Positions 62,485-64,000 of a stretch of 64,000 bases of DNA are shown here, piece after piece. This DNA comes from CBDCUW01 sp963734865 (lineage in GTDB: Bacteria > Planctomycetota > Planctomycetia > Pirellulales > Pirellulaceae). The stretch is taken from contig CAVTIV010000005.1 of the NCBI GenBank assembly GCA_963734865.1, positions 558,001 through 622,000 on the forward strand, in the 5' to 3' direction. Numbering within the stretch: the first letter of the stretch is position 1; each line of letters opens with the position of its first letter. The position numbers and the translations under genes are program-made. The notes beneath the pieces were generated by a model, which worked only from the letters and a program-made list of their open reading frames with translations, had not been told where the DNA came from and ran no database searches.

Positions 62485-62691
62485 TTACTTCTTGTCTTCG
62501 TCTTCCCGCTTGACCTTCTTCTTTTTCTTCAGCGATACCTTCATGACGCGAACTTTCGGCATGCCGACAATGCTGCGATTCTCGTCAAATCGGTCCAGTT
62601 CTTTCAGCCGCGCGATTCGCTCGGCCCGTGTCAGCACATTTCGTGACTTGATGGCCCCGGCTTGTACCTTGAGGCTGCGATCCATGGTCAT
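62485..62691 (-). CDS. small basic protein of PVC bacteria
   Basis: A 68-aa strongly basic protein ('MDRSLKVQAGAIKSRNVLTR', 'AERIARLKELDRFDENRSI', then a Lys-rich tail). It matches the short 'small basic protein' family (TIGR04137-like) shared by planctomycetes, verrucomicrobia and chlamydiae, thought to act with rRNA or the ribosome; I assign it from memory of the family pattern. ATGs at 62691 and 62685 are both possible. It has its own strong terminator. Confidence 0.85.
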   Translation of the reverse strand: MTMDRSLKVQAGAIKSRNVLTRAERIARLKELDRFDENRSIVGMPKVRVMKVSLKKKKKVKREDEDKK

Positions 62692-62909
62692 GAGGTTTAA
62701 CTCTATCGAAACAAAGCGAGGTATTCGGGAAGAAAACTTGGGCCTCGCAAAATATCGGCTGGCCTTCGATTTGGCAAGGTTACTCTTGCCACCGGCGAGA
62801 CGAAAGTCCGTTTTTTGCCGCTGGCGGGGCCGAGATCAGCGGCGAATCGGCCCTTTTTCGCTCCCCTGCCCGCTTGGACAGCCGCTGGCGGAGGATTATC
62901 CTGCCGCCG

Positions 62910-63950
62910 ATGCACCCGACCTGGAAATCCGCGTTTTTCGGCACCGCGAAATTTGCGATCCCCGCCGTCATCATCGCCTACCTGGTATGGCGGATCGAAC
63001 CAGATCAGTGGCAGCAGCTCACCAGCCAGCCAAAGAACTACTTTCTGCTCCTGTTGGCGCTGACCGTGGCACTGGGGTCGTTGAGTCTTTCGTTTGTCCG
63101 ATGGTGCGTGTTGGTCCGATGTCAGGGCATCGAATTGACGATGTTGGAGGCCTTTCGGCTGGGATCGATCTGTTTTCTGCTCAGCTTTGTTTCCGTGGGC
63201 AGTGTCGGGGGAGACCTCTTCAAGGCAATTTTTCTTGCTCAGCGAAGACCGGGGAAACGGATCGAGGCGGTGGCATCGGTGTTGGTCGATCGGGGTTCGG
63301 GTCTTTATGGATTGTTGCTGCTGGTCTCGGTGGGTCTGGCCGTGGCCAATCCAACCGAGATCGGATCGAGCACCCTTCGGCTGGATCAGATCAAGTGGGC
63401 CACCGCCCTGCTGGTGGGCACCGGGACGGTCGTCTTGGCGATCCTTGTCCTGGGTGGCCGAGGCGTGGATCGGCTGATCATTTGGGGCAGTTCTTGGCCG
63501 ATCATTGGCGGGCTGGTCAAAAGGATCGGACCACCGCTACGAATGTTTCATTCTCATCCGGTCGCATTTGGTGCATCGATCCTGATGAGTCTGGGCGTGC
63601 AGGCGATGCTCGTGATCAGCGTTTATCTGGTCGCTCGCGGGCTGTACACCGATCCCCCGACGTTGGCCGAGCACTTCGTGATCGTGCCGATCGGAATGGT
63701 CGCCTCGGCGCTGCCGTTAACGCCGGCGGGCCTTGGCGTCTTCGAGGCAACGATCAACACGCTTTATAAATTCGTTCCCGCACAAGCGACCGAAGCCTCG
63801 GGGACATTGGTGGCATTGGTTTTTGAGATCGTGAAAGTGGCGATGGCCGCGATGGGAACCGTTTTCTACTGGACCGCCAACGAGGAAGTCCGGCACAGTT
63901 TGGAGATCGCCGAGGAAGAAACGCAGCCGGCCGAACGCCTCGTTCCCTGA
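62910..63950 (+). CDS. UPF0104/lysylphosphatidylglycerol-synthase-TM-like flippase protein
   Basis: A 346-aa membrane protein with about eight hydrophobic segments. 'FVSVGSVGGDLFKAIFLAQR' is the hallmark of the UPF0104/LPG_synthase_TM family (G-x-GGD-x-x-R-type motif), and 'SALPLTPAGLGVFEATI' is its second conserved block. Family members flip or help synthesise aminoacyl-lipids or transport glycolipid precursors. The soluble aminoacyl-transferase domain of MprF is absent. The ATG at 62910 is used; an earlier in-frame start at 62874 lacks support. Confidence 0.9.
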   Translation: MHPTWKSAFFGTAKFAIPAVIIAYLVWRIEPDQWQQLTSQPKNYFLLLLALTVALGSLSLSFVRWCVLVRCQGIELTMLEAFRLGSICFLLSFVSVGSVGGDLFKAIFLAQRRPGKRIEAVASVLVDRGSGLYGLLLLVSVGLAVANPTEIGSSTLRLDQIKWATALLVGTGTVVLAILVLGGRGVDRLIIWGSSWPIIGGLVKRIGPPLRMFHSHPVAFGASILMSLGVQAMLVISVYLVARGLYTDPPTLAEHFVIVPIGMVASALPLTPAGLGVFEATINTLYKFVPAQATEASGTLVALVFEIVKVAMAAMGTVFYWTANEEVRHSLEIAEEETQPAERLVP

Positions 63951-64000
63951 TCGCCGACCTGCGGGTACCTCGATGCGGATGCACGGATTGCTCGTCGGTT

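Noticed and set aside
62090..63769. A 559-codon rightward open frame across the desaturase end, the small basic protein and the flippase gene
   Set aside because: It overlaps three well-supported genes in other frames, and its composition is that of a shadow frame (Arg, Gly, Pro and Ser rich).

Overview
This window looks like the chromosome of a planctomycete, probably of the Pirellulaceae/Rhodopirellula type. The evidence is the gene content: a PVC-type membrane-bound dehydrogenase/cytochrome c protein, a DUF6807 (PmoA-like) protein, a sulfatase, a DUF1559 pseudopilin, a 'small basic protein' of the Planctomycetes-Verrucomicrobia-Chlamydiae type, a mitochondrial-like EF-G (spdEFG1 type), a Hanks-type kinase, an ECF sigma factor beside an alpha-2-macroglobulin, and many secreted proteins of unknown function. 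There are no rRNA or tRNA genes, no CRISPR array and no phage. Assignments rest on reading motifs by eye; no database search was run.

Layout. 1-5.4 kb: the 3' part of a GH63-like glucosidase, a 48-aa membrane protein, a YjbQ/UPF0047 protein, a 74-aa small protein ending at a strong terminator, then a structured non-coding leader and a retron-type reverse transcriptase with no obvious effector gene. 5.5-12.1 kb: secreted proteins, including a 1264-aa fusion that carries a blue-copper site and a c-type haem site, followed by a 161-bp MITE-like element. 12.6-19.1 kb: accD, a Ser/Thr kinase, a membrane-anchored coiled-coil pair with its own promoter, a glycosyltransferase, an aldo/keto reductase and an inositol-monophosphatase-like enzyme. 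19.1-28.5 kb: EF-G (frameshifted), ribosomal protein S18, a thioesterase, an ABC-2 permease (frameshifted), an ABC exporter-like protein that has lost its ATPase motifs, ferrochelatase and a cytosine-type deaminase.

28.5-46.7 kb: a sulfatase and a gingipain-like C25 peptidase in one transcription unit, pdxA, a polytopic membrane protein, an ABC-2 ATPase/permease pair, argJ, and a translationally coupled ECF sigma factor/alpha-2-macroglobulin pair. These are followed by a soluble chemoreceptor-like protein with its signalling and Cache-like domains in reversed order, a small lipoprotein and a Gfo/Idh/MocA oxidoreductase. 46.9-54.8 kb: a PQQ-type beta-propeller protein, alkaline phosphatase, RNase III, a TPR lipoprotein with a PAATT repeat tail, a secreted protein, an S4-domain protein and a secreted EEP-family nuclease/phosphatase. 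55-61.4 kb: a compact eight-gene type II secretion/type IV pilus-like operon made of one short GspE-like ATPase, three GspF-like membrane proteins, three minor-pseudopilin-like proteins and a DUF1559 pilin. 61.4-64 kb: a fatty acid desaturase, the small basic protein and a UPF0104-type flippase-like protein.

The strongest leads are the orphan retron-like RT with its folded leader, the self-contained pseudopilus operon that ties a DUF1559 protein to its own motor, the sigma factor/A2M pair that could form a transmembrane protease sensor, and the ATPase-dead ABC exporter. One caution applies. At least four genes (EF-G, ABC permease, A2M, TPR protein) carry six single-base length changes in short homopolymers or doublets. 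This suggests residual sequencing indels rather than six separate gene inactivations.
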